A DNA stretch of 48,487 bases, from assembly GCA_040753495.1 (NCBI GenBank), contig JBFMEF010000004.1, forward strand, positions 1 through 48,487, written 5' to 3'. Origin of the DNA: Candidatus Zixiibacteriota bacterium. GTDB lineage: Bacteria; Zixibacteria; MSB-5A5; GN15; PGXB01. Position 1 is the first letter of the stretch. Each line of letters opens with the position of its first letter. The position numbers and the translations under genes are program-made. A model generated the notes under the pieces. It was not told the origin of the DNA and ran no database searches. It saw only the letters and a program-made list of their open reading frames with translations. This document shows, piece by piece, positions 41,845-48,487 of this stretch.

Positions 41845-42120
41845 TTATAAATCCTTGAGGTCGCCAAATCCGGAGTTGACCAGATTGACCAGGTCTTCCA
41901 GCGCGCTCTGCTCATCTTCCCCCTCGGTATAGATAATCAATTCGCTGCCCTGCTCGGCGGCCAACATCATCACCCCCATAATCGATTTGCCGTTCACCTT
42001 CAACCCCTGTTTTTCGACAAAAACATCCGATTTATATTTGGAGGCATGGCTGACAAACATAGCCGAGGGGCGCGCATGCATCCCCAGGCGATTGACAATT
42101 CTTACCGACTGCTGCACCAT
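41845..42120 (-). CDS. ptsH: Phosphocarrier protein HPr
   Basis: A 91-residue PTS carrier. His15 in RLGMHARPSA accepts phosphate from enzyme I. Ser46 in VNGKSIMGVM is at the exact position phosphorylated by HPr kinase/phosphorylase, and the flanking residues fit, so regulation by HprK is likely; hprK itself is not in the window. The gene sits between dprA (4-base gap) and ptsI. No sugar-specific EII genes are seen here, so its role may be partly regulatory. Confidence 0.96.
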   Translation of the reverse strand: MVQQSVRIVNRLGMHARPSAMFVSHASKYKSDVFVEKQGLKVNGKSIMGVMMLAAEQGSELIIYTEGEDEQSALEDLVNLVNSGFGDLKDL

Positions 42121-42124
42121 AATT

Positions 42125-43234
42125 TCAGTTCAATATATATCTTTTCCCCGCCAATTCCCTAATTAAACCTTTCAGCTCCAGCGCCAGAAGAATCGGCATC
42201 AGTTCCGTAACGGGAGTGTTCATCTGGCGCGAGAGCGCGTCCAGATGCACCGGTCCCGAGGCAAATAACTGAATCACCTTTTCTTCCGTTGCCGTCAATT
42301 CCGCGGCAAGTTTTGCCTGTTGCGCTTTAACCTCCCCTTTAAGTCGCGGCAGTTCGGCGAAAATATCTTCCACCGAGGTCAGGAGTTTGGCGCCTTCTTT
42401 AATCAATCGGTTAGTCCCTTTGCTTGTTTCCAGTCGCGGTGAACCGGGAACGGCGAAAACTTCGCGGTTCTGCGACAGGGCATGCCCGGCAGTCGAAAGC
42501 GCCCCGGAGCGCTCCGCCGCTTCTATTATGACCACCCCTTGAGATAGCCCCGATATTATCCGGTTCCGCTTGGGGAAATTAGGTCCAAAAGGAACCGTGC
42601 CGGGCAGATATTCCGAGAAAATAGCTCCCTTCTCGATTATCTTCTTAGCCAGTTCTCTCCCTTCAGGCGGATAGATAGTCTCCAGCGAACAGCCGAAGAC
42701 CGCAATGGTCCGTCCGCCGGCATTCAGCGCCCCCCGGTGCGCCGAAATATCGGTGCCGCGAGCCATCCCCGAAATTACCGTCACGCCGTTCTCGGCGAGA
42801 GTGCCGGCGAGATTTTCGGCGAATAGACGTCCCTCCTCCGACGTAGAGCGCGAGCCTACAATCGCTATGGCGAGATTGTCCGTTTCGCGATATTCGCCCA
42901 GATAAAACAGGTACGGCGGACGGTCCGGTATTTCTTTGAGGGGAGAGGGATAATCGGAATCATCATACAGATAATACCGCCATCCCAGTTTCTCTATCTC
43001 GTCGACGATTTTCTGGGCGTTTTGCCGGTTCTGGCCATCTCTTATGCGCCGCGAAATTTCCGCGCCGAAACCGGGTAAAGTCGCCAGAGTCGATTCTGAT
43101 GCCTTCAGTACTTCGGAAATCGAGCTGAAAGCGCTCACCAGTTGATAGAACCGGGAGGGCCCAATGCCCGGAATCAAGGATAAGTTAATCAGCTCCGCTA
43201 ATTTCTCTTTTCTATCGCTGTCGGTCAAGCTCAT
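42125..43234 (-). CDS. dprA: DNA-processing protein DprA
   Basis: Binds incoming single-stranded DNA during natural transformation and loads RecA. It is 369 residues. The N-terminal helical SAM/HhH-like part (10-70) contains LIPGIGPSRFYQLV and LPGFGAEISRRI. The Rossmann DNA-binding core has AIVGSRSTSEEG, VISGMARGTDISAHRGAL, GGRTIAVFGCSLETIYPPE, FPKRNRIISGLSQGVVIIEA, GALSTAGHAL and VFAVPGSP. A winged-helix C-terminal domain (DML1-like) is at about 305-369. The start overlaps the obgE 3' end by 23 bases. With the type IV pilus genes in this window, competence is plausible but not shown. Confidence 0.95.
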   Translation of the reverse strand: MSLTDSDRKEKLAELINLSLIPGIGPSRFYQLVSAFSSISEVLKASESTLATLPGFGAEISRRIRDGQNRQNAQKIVDEIEKLGWRYYLYDDSDYPSPLKEIPDRPPYLFYLGEYRETDNLAIAIVGSRSTSEEGRLFAENLAGTLAENGVTVISGMARGTDISAHRGALNAGGRTIAVFGCSLETIYPPEGRELAKKIIEKGAIFSEYLPGTVPFGPNFPKRNRIISGLSQGVVIIEAAERSGALSTAGHALSQNREVFAVPGSPRLETSKGTNRLIKEGAKLLTSVEDIFAELPRLKGEVKAQQAKLAAELTATEEKVIQLFASGPVHLDALSRQMNTPVTELMPILLALELKGLIRELAGKRYILN

Positions 43235-44195
43235 GTTCTATTCTATTCAGAAGCTTCTTTATGCCGGCGCCGGACTGCGCCGAGCAGAAAATATAATCGG
43301 GTGAGACTTTCTTTGAAATCGCCTTTAATCTTTTCGGGTCCATCAGGTCAATCTTGTTCAATACAACCAAATGAGGTCTCTTGAGAAGCTCCCGGTCAAA
43401 TTGGTACAATTCATTTTTCAAAATCTCCAGCGTCTTGTCGATGTCATCAGCTGTGAATATATCAATCAGGTAAATAATGACCCGCGTCCTCTGTATATGC
43501 TTCAGAAATTGAATGCCAAGCCCTTTCCCTTCGGCGGCGCCTTCGATAATACCGGGAATATCGGCAAGGACAAAGGACTTAAATTCGCGCAGACGAACAA
43601 TGCCCAGATTTGGCACCAGTGTCGTAAAAGGATAATCGGCGATTTTGGGGCGGGCGTCCGATAAGCGCGACAGCAGGGTCGATTTGCCGGCATTGGGCAG
43701 CCCCACCAATCCCACATCGGCTAAGAGCTTTAGTTCCAGGGCTATTTTAACCGTTTCACCGGGGCGCCCTTTATCGGCATGTCGCGGCGCCTGGTTGACA
43801 GATGATTTAAACTGGGCGTTGCCACGGCCGCCAATTCCTCCCCGGGCGACCAGAACCTCTTTCCCTTCCTGACTCAGGTCCGCTACCGGTTGACCGGTCT
43901 CAAGGTTGCTAATCATGGTGCCGACCGGCACGCGAATTACGATATCTTCGCCGTCACGACCGGTCTTTAAACCCCCCTGTCCCGGCTGCCCGTTTTCCGC
44001 CCTATAAACTTTTTTGTATCTGAAATCAAGAAGGGTCGCCAGATTGCTGTCGGCTCTGAAAATGACATTTCCGCCGCGGCCGCCATTGCCGCCATCAGGC
44101 CCCCCCTTGGGGACATATTTCTCATGACGAAAAGATATCGCCCCCGGTCCGCCATGCCCGGCGCTTACCTCAATTTCGGCGTAATCAATAAACAT
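43212..44195 (-). CDS. obgE: Obg-family GTPase
   Basis: A ribosome-associated GTPase involved in 50S assembly and the stringent response. It is 327 residues. The glycine-rich Obg fold occupies 1-158 (GGPGAISFRHEKYVPKGGPDGGNGGRGG). The G domain is 159-327, with G1 GLPNAGKST, the switch region PFTTLVPNLGIV, G3 DIPGIIEGA, G4 NKID and G5 CSAQSG. The variable C-terminal OCT domain is absent, as in many bacteria. It begins 85 bases after the cdaA stop. Confidence 0.96.
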   Translation of the reverse strand: MFIDYAEIEVSAGHGGPGAISFRHEKYVPKGGPDGGNGGRGGNVIFRADSNLATLLDFRYKKVYRAENGQPGQGGLKTGRDGEDIVIRVPVGTMISNLETGQPVADLSQEGKEVLVARGGIGGRGNAQFKSSVNQAPRHADKGRPGETVKIALELKLLADVGLVGLPNAGKSTLLSRLSDARPKIADYPFTTLVPNLGIVRLREFKSFVLADIPGIIEGAAEGKGLGIQFLKHIQRTRVIIYLIDIFTADDIDKTLEILKNELYQFDRELLKRPHLVVLNKIDLMDPKRLKAISKKVSPDYIFCSAQSGAGIKKLLNRIEHELDRQR

Positions 44196-44280
44196 AGTTC
44201 TCTCAATAAGAGCAATTCGGCGGCAATATAAGAAAAAGATAGCCGGTAACCAAGATAAGCCCCGCTCTCAAATTGAAAAA

Positions 44281-45042
44281 TTATCGCTTTATATATTGAG
44301 CCAGTTTCTGTTTGAACTCGGCGCGGTCAATATCCTGCTCCATCTGCCCGTCAAAAGTAATAGATATCGCGCCGGTTTCCTCCGAAACCACCACCGCCAC
44401 GGCATCGGAAACTTCCGTTACACCGATAGCCGCTTTGTGCCGCATCCCGTACAATTTGCGATACTGTGGGTTCTGTGACAGGGGGAGAGTGCAGGCCGCC
44501 GCGGCAATTACGTCACCGGTCAAAATAATGGCGCCATCATGAAGGGGGGTATAAGGGGTAAACAGGGTGGATATCACTTCTGCCGATATCTGGGCATTCA
44601 ATTCCTTGCCGGTTTCGATGTAATTCCGGAGTCCCACTCCGCGCTCAAACACTATTAATCCGCCGTAGCGCAGCTCCGAGAGGCGAATCACCGCGCGGGT
44701 AACCTCTTCCACCGATTTCTGTTCCTCCACCCGAAAAAGATAGCGGATGAAACGGGAGTGTCCCATATGCGCTAAAGCCGAGCGCAGTTCCGGCTGGAAG
44801 ACAACCACCAGAATGATAAAACCGATGGTAGCCAGGTTGGAGAAAAGCCACGACAGCCCCTCCAGTTGAAACCAGAAAGCGATAAAGGCGACTACAAAAA
44901 TAAGGACCAGGCCGGTGACCATCTGAGCCGCCCGTGTCCCTTTCATAAGCGCCAGCAATTGATAAATAATCAGAGAGACAATTATAATATCGAGCAGGTC
45001 TATCAACCGAAAGGTCAGAAATCCAAAATGAAATAGTTCCAT
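44281..45042 (-). CDS. cdaA: Membrane diadenylate cyclase CdaA
   Basis: Makes cyclic di-AMP from two ATP at the membrane. It is 253 residues with three N-terminal helices (about 14-32, 38-57, 68-84). The DAC (DisA_N) domain covers about 100-225, with the catalytic DGA motif at 169-171 (LHDGAIIL). The second motif reads RHK (201-203) instead of the usual RHR, a conservative change. The terminal SDAVAVVVSEETGAISI is typical. It starts two bases before the end of folP, and folP and folE lie upstream. Neither CdaR nor glmM, common neighbours in Firmicutes, is present. Confidence 0.94.
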   Translation of the reverse strand: MELFHFGFLTFRLIDLLDIIIVSLIIYQLLALMKGTRAAQMVTGLVLIFVVAFIAFWFQLEGLSWLFSNLATIGFIILVVVFQPELRSALAHMGHSRFIRYLFRVEEQKSVEEVTRAVIRLSELRYGGLIVFERGVGLRNYIETGKELNAQISAEVISTLFTPYTPLHDGAIILTGDVIAAAACTLPLSQNPQYRKLYGMRHKAAIGVTEVSDAVAVVVSEETGAISITFDGQMEQDIDRAEFKQKLAQYIKR

Positions 45043-45043
45043 C

Positions 45044-45913
45044 TCAATTCGCCCCGTTTATCGCTTTGAATACTTTTACCGCCTCTATAGTCGCCGCCAC
45101 ATCGTGCACGCGCAGAATATCGGCGCCTTTCATCATACCCAGTAGCGCTGAGGCAATGGAGCCGCCGATTCGTTTTTCCGGCTGGTCTTTGATACCGGTA
45201 ATAAGTCCTATGAACGACTTTCTCGATGTTCCCAGCATCAGGGGGAAACCCAGACGTCTGAACCGGTCGAGATGAATCAAAATATCGATATTGTCTTCAA
45301 GCCTCTTGCCGAATCCGATGCCGGGGTCAAGAACAATACGGCCACGGCTGATTCCCTGGCGAAGGCAATACTCCACCCGCTCTTCAAAGAACTTGCTGAT
45401 TTCCGCAATACAGTCGTCATAATAAGGGGCTTGCTGCATCGTCTTTGGCTCCCCCAGCATATGCATCAGCACCACCACCGCCTCAAAATCCCTGACTACC
45501 GCCGCCATTTCCCGGTCAAAGCGAAGCGCCGAAATATCATTTATGATTTCTGCCCCCGCTTCCAGGGAGCGACGAGCCACTTCCGCTTTGGCTGTATCGA
45601 CCGAAATTGCCGCCTGCGAAAACTGCCTGACCGCCTTCACCATCGGAACCACCCGCTGCAGCTCATCCTCAACACTGACCGGTTCCGACCCGGGGCGGGA
45701 AGACTCCCCTCCAATATCGATTATATCCGCCCCCTCCTGAAGAATCTCTTTCGCTCGATTCAGGGCGGCGCTCCAACTGAAATACCGGCCGCCGTCTGAA
45801 AATGAATCGGGGGTGACATTCAGAACTCCCATAATGGCCGGAGACTCGAATATAAATCTTCGTGGTCCATGTAGAACTATCTTTTTCGACATTGCGGTAG
45901 TTATATTCGGCAT
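45044..45913 (-). CDS. folP: Dihydropteroate synthase
   Basis: Joins p-aminobenzoate to hydroxymethyl-dihydropterin pyrophosphate in folate synthesis. The 289 residues contain all key segments: MGVLNVTPDSFSDGG, IDIGGESSRPG, SVDT, NDIS, LDPGIGFGK, GTSRKSFIG and RVHDV. No active-site change is apparent. Met8 is an alternative start. There is no Shine-Dalgarno sequence before ATG 45913; TAGAAT lies 7 nt upstream. It follows the folE-like gene by 108 bases and is coupled to cdaA downstream. Confidence 0.96.
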   Translation of the reverse strand: MPNITTAMSKKIVLHGPRRFIFESPAIMGVLNVTPDSFSDGGRYFSWSAALNRAKEILQEGADIIDIGGESSRPGSEPVSVEDELQRVVPMVKAVRQFSQAAISVDTAKAEVARRSLEAGAEIINDISALRFDREMAAVVRDFEAVVVLMHMLGEPKTMQQAPYYDDCIAEISKFFEERVEYCLRQGISRGRIVLDPGIGFGKRLEDNIDILIHLDRFRRLGFPLMLGTSRKSFIGLITGIKDQPEKRIGGSIASALLGMMKGADILRVHDVAATIEAVKVFKAINGAN

Positions 45914-45920
45914 GGTTTCA

Positions 45921-45926
45921 ATTCTA
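45921..45926 (-). promoter_or_regulatory. Candidate -10 box just upstream of folP
   Basis: TAGAAT (5 of 6 to TATAAT) on the minus strand ends 7 nt before the folP ATG, and there is no Shine-Dalgarno sequence. The -35 at 17 nt (TTTCTA) is weak. It would give a leaderless folP-cdaA transcript. Confidence 0.3.
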
Positions 45927-46021
45927 ATATCCGTTTCTCAATATAGAAACGCGAAAAAGTGTTGGCAATATATTTGTAGAGCGCCGGCAGATGATACGGC
46001 GGCGGAAAACGTCTGAAATTG

Positions 46022-46576
46022 CTACTGCTTTATCAACGCCATCGCTTCGGCGCGGGTGGCATCTTTGCGCAATACCCCTCGGATAGCCGAGGTCACCGTT
46101 TTTGAGCCGGGCTTCTTGACCCCAATCATAGTCAGGCAGAGATGTTCCGCTTCGATTATCACCAGAATCCCTTTGGGCGCAATTATCTCTCCAATGGTGT
46201 CGGCGATTGCCGATGTTAGATTCTCCTGCACCGTCGGACGGTGCGAGAGAACTTCCACAATATTCACTAAATTGGAGAAGCCGGTGATTTTGTTTCTTTG
46301 GGGTATATAAGCGATATGCACTTTGCCGAAAAAGGGGAGTAGATGGTGCTCGCAGAGAGAATAAAAAGAGATGTCGCGGACAATAATCAGTTCATCTTTA
46401 TTACTGGAGGAATATAGTTTTAGTGTTCTTTCCGGGCGGGCTTTCAGCCCTGACAGCACCTGCTGGTAGAACTCGAATATCCGTTCCGGCGTCCTCTTGA
46501 GTCCTTCCCGTTCGGGGTCTTCGCCGATACCTTCCAGAATCAGCCGTACCCCTTTTGTAATCTTATTCTTGTCCAT
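46022..46576 (-). CDS. folE: GTP cyclohydrolase I homologue with altered triphosphate-binding residues
   Basis: A 184-residue T-fold protein. Zinc ligands Cys75, His78 and Cys147, the CEHH motif, His145 and Glu118 (VQENL) correspond to E. coli Cys110, His113, Cys181, His179 and Glu152, so the metal site and purine anchor are kept. But the basic residues that hold the GTP triphosphate are replaced: Asn102 for Lys136, Asn105 for Arg139, Ile151 for Arg185, and Glu35 at the place of Lys68. Arg32 (E. coli Arg65) remains. Location between ftsH and folP suggests folate or a related pterin pathway. Its ATG overlaps the ftsH stop by one base. It may act on a different substrate; folE names the family only. 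Confidence 0.85.
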   Translation of the reverse strand: MDKNKITKGVRLILEGIGEDPEREGLKRTPERIFEFYQQVLSGLKARPERTLKLYSSSNKDELIIVRDISFYSLCEHHLLPFFGKVHIAYIPQRNKITGFSNLVNIVEVLSHRPTVQENLTSAIADTIGEIIAPKGILVIIEAEHLCLTMIGVKKPGSKTVTSAIRGVLRKDATRAEAMALIKQ

Positions 46577-48487
46577 CAGGGTTGCGGCGCCGGCGCTGGC
46601 GCCACCACGCTCTCCGGTCCGGCTGCCCCGATAATTTCATCCAGCTGATGACCGTCCAGAACCTCTTTCTCCAGAAGCGCTTCAGCTACTTTGTCAAGAA
46701 GCTCACGATTCTTGGTCAATATCTCCATCGCCCGATTTTCCGCCTTCAAGACTATTGCGCGCACTTCTTCATCAATTAAACGGGCTGTCTCCTCGGAATA
46801 ATCCCTATGCTGGGCGATTTCGCGCCCCAGGAAAATCTGCTCTTCCCTCTTGCCGAAGGTCAGAGGTCCCAGCTTTTCCGACATTCCCCAACGACAAACC
46901 ATATTCTGGGCAATCTCGGTGATTCGCCGCAGGTCATCGGAGGCGCCGGTAGAAAGCTGGTCAAAAACCACTTTCTCGGCGACTCGTCCTCCCATAGCGT
47001 AAACCAGCCGCGTCTCCAGGTAGTCTTTCGAGTGGGTGCGGCGCTCATCGAGAGGAAGATAATGCGTTACTCCCAGCGCCAGACCACGGGGAATGATTGT
47101 TACTTTATGAACCGGGTCGGCATGAGGCAGGAATTTGGATACGAGAGCATGCCCCGCTTCATGATAGGCTATAATTTTCTTCTCCACTTCAGGAATGACC
47201 AGCGACCGCCGTTCCGCGCCCATCATCACCTTATCTTTTGCTTCCTCGAAATCCTGCATCGTCACGGCATCACGATTCTTCCGCGCCGCCAGAAGAGCCG
47301 CCTCATTGACCATATTGGCTAAATCGGCGCCGGACATTCCCGGCGTGCCGCGGGCGAGGATCTCCATATTTATATCTTCGCTCAGTTTTATCTTCTTGGC
47401 GTGAACCTTCAGAATCCCCTCGCGGCCCCGCACGTCCGGCGAATCGACCACTATCTGACGGTCAAACCGTCCAGGGCGGGTCAAGGCCGGGTCGAGAATG
47501 TCGGGACGGTTAGTAGCGGCAATCAGTATAACCCCATCGTTCGATTCAAAGCCGTCCATTTCGACCAGAAGTTGATTGAGAGTCTGCTCACGTTCATCAT
47601 GACCGCCGCCCAAACCGGCGCCACGGTGACGCCCAACAGCGTCAATTTCATCTATAAATATAATACAGGGAGCGTTCTTTTTCCCCTGCTCGAACAGGTC
47701 GCGGACACGGCTGGCGCCGACGCCGACAAACATCTCCACAAAATCAGAGCCAGACATCGAGAAAAAGGGGACACCGGCTTCACCGGCGACTGCCCGCGCC
47801 AAAAGAGTTTTCCCCGAACCGGGCGGTCCCAAAAGCAAGGCGCCTTTGGGTATCTTTCCCCCCAGCTTCTGAAATTTGCCCGGGTCTTTTAAGAATTCTA
47901 TTATCTCTCGCAACTCCTCTTTGGCTTCATCGACACCGGCGACATCATTGAAGGTGACCTTGGGACGCTCATCGGTGAGCAGCTTGGCGCGGCTCTTGCC
48001 AAAAGAGAAAAGTCCCCGCGGTCCCCCGCCGCCCTGCATCTGGCGAAGGAAAAAGAGCCAGATGAATATCAAGAGAAACCAGGGGGCGATAGATATCAGA
48101 ACCGAAAAGTAATTGGGTCCCTCGGTCTTGGCAGAAATAGTTACCCCGGCTTTTTCCAGCCGATCCACTAATGTGAAGCTGTTATCTTCGAATGGAATGC
48201 GGGCTTTGAACTTGGTGAATCGTCCCGGAGTATTCCCCGAAATAAGGGCTGTTTCCGTCTTCAACTTTCCCTCAATCTCCCGCTCAATAAAGGTAACGGA
48301 GGCAATATTGTCGTTCTCCAGTTGCTTCAGGAATTCACTGTAGCTGATTTCCGCCACATCTTTGCTGGAGGAACTGTAAACGCTGTAAATCAGAATGAAT
48401 GCCAGTATAATTACCAGCCAGAATGCCAGCGACTTGGCGGGACCTTTCCAGGAAAAAGAATCTCTTCCATCCGGGTCCTCTTTGGAG
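46576..48487 (-). CDS. ftsH: ATP-dependent zinc metalloprotease FtsH (N-terminus outside window)
   Basis: A membrane-bound AAA+ protease for quality control of membrane and regulatory proteins. The frame is open to the right edge, where the first membrane helix ([19 protein letters not shown]) is visible, so the start lies beyond; the GTG at 48357 is internal. Then come the periplasmic domain, a second helix (about [18 protein letters not shown]), Walker A GPPGSGKT, Walker B IIFIDEID, the SRH region [19 protein letters not shown], and the zinc site HEAGH with the downstream Asp in the protease domain. The C-terminus ends PAPAPQP. Roughly 600 visible residues suggest little is missing. It is the first visible gene of the minus-strand run and is translationally coupled to folE. 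Confidence 0.96.
   Translation of the reverse strand, partial: SKEDPDGRDSFSWKGPAKSLAFWLVIILAFILIYSVYSSSSKDVAEISYSEFLKQLENDNIASVTFIEREIEGKLKTETALISGNTPGRFTKFKARIPFEDNSFTLVDRLEKAGVTISAKTEGPNYFSVLISIAPWFLLIFIWLFFLRQMQGGGGPRGLFSFGKSRAKLLTDERPKVTFNDVAGVDEAKEELREIIEFLKDPGKFQKLGGKIPKGALLLGPPGSGKTLLARAVAGEAGVPFFSMSGSDFVEMFVGVGASRVRDLFEQGKKNAPCIIFIDEIDAVGRHRGAGLGGGHDEREQTLNQLLVEMDGFESNDGVILIAATNRPDILDPALTRPGRFDRQIVVDSPDVRGREGILKVHAKKIKLSEDINMEILARGTPGMSGADLANMVNEAALLAARKNRDAVTMQDFEEAKDKVMMGAERRSLVIPEVEKKIIAYHEAGHALVSKFLPHADPVHKVTIIPRGLALGVTHYLPLDERRTHSKDYLETRLVYAMGGRVAEKVVFDQLSTGASDDLRRITEIAQNMVCRWGMSEKLGPLTFGKREEQIFLGREIAQHRDYSEETARLIDEEVRAIVLKAENRAMEILTKNRELLDKVAEALLEKEVLDGHQLDEIIGAAGPESVVAPAPAPQP

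Noticed and set aside
42121-42140. TATATT 11 nt before ptsH as a promoter
   Set aside because: The bases are the coding 3' end of dprA (Arg-Tyr-Ile-Leu-Asn), so the match may be chance, and ptsH is only four bases downstream of dprA.
46022-46576. The FolE-like protein as a QueF nitrile reductase
   Set aside because: It keeps the FolE zinc motif CEHH and the later His/Cys zinc ligand, which QueF lacks; the overall sequence follows FolE-I.
48355-48357. GTG as the ftsH start codon
   Set aside because: The frame continues upstream to the window edge and encodes the expected first membrane helix, so the real start is outside the window.

Overview
The window reads as chromosomal DNA of a free-living, didermic (Gram-negative) bacterium of moderate G+C content. 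Evidence for an outer membrane is LptF/LptG, an LpoB-type lipoprotein, a PilQ secretin with the PilMNOP assembly proteins, and many lipobox signal peptides. A subtilase with a C-terminal dockerin pair, CdaA, PTS enzyme I plus HPr with a Ser46 site, and the gene order together resemble candidate phyla of the FCB group such as Zixibacteria. That placement is inference, not shown by the sequence. I see no tRNA, rRNA, CRISPR array, transposase or prophage.

Layout. 1-3.5 kb (+): the tail of a receiver domain, a phasin-like coiled-coil protein, RlmN, an exported protein with an internal winged-helix-like segment, and a small lipoprotein. 3.5-5.4 kb (-): a CtpA-type S41 protease. 5.8-8.1 kb (+): HAD phosphatase, DNA methyltransferase (Ogt type), M29 aminopeptidase. 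8.1-10.5 kb (-): secreted subtilase. 10.8-19.1 kb (+): a pseudopilin, then pilM-pilN-pilO, an AMIN-PilP fusion, a short pilQ, and a large Ig-like lipoprotein. 19.2-21.9 kb (+): acyl-CoA synthetase overlapping mtnA. 22-24.9 kb (-): lipoproteins, a YCII-AHSA1 fusion and a zinc-ribbon/DUF2007 protein. 25-29 kb (+): panD, a GlmU-like uridylyltransferase, an exported protein, a LytR_C protein, rsfS and rho.

29-32.5 kb (-): an HTH protein fused to a degenerate aconitase/LeuC domain, a HIT hydrolase, a 20-residue lysine-rich micro-ORF and a YhaM-type nuclease. 32.6-35 kb (+): lptF and lptG. 35-36.6 kb (-): a MIO ammonia-lyase gene with an in-frame stop and Cys at the MIO serine. 36.9-38.9 kb (+): lpoB and a COG3014 lipoprotein. 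39-48.5 kb (-): one long co-directional run, read from the right edge: ftsH, folE-like, folP, cdaA, obgE, dprA, ptsH, ptsI, pgi/pmi.

Themes: type IV pilus assembly, envelope biogenesis (LPS export, peptidoglycan activation, c-di-AMP, UDP-GlcNAc), ribosome and RNA metabolism (RlmN, RsfS, Obg, Rho, YhaM), and cofactors (pantothenate, folate, methionine salvage). The most unusual items are the HTH-pseudo-aconitase, the GTP cyclohydrolase I homologue lacking the usual triphosphate-binding residues, the doubly altered ammonia-lyase, the AMIN-PilP fusion with a minimal PilQ, the lysine-rich micro-ORF, and several genes with no Shine-Dalgarno sequence and a -10 box about 7-8 nt before the start codon.
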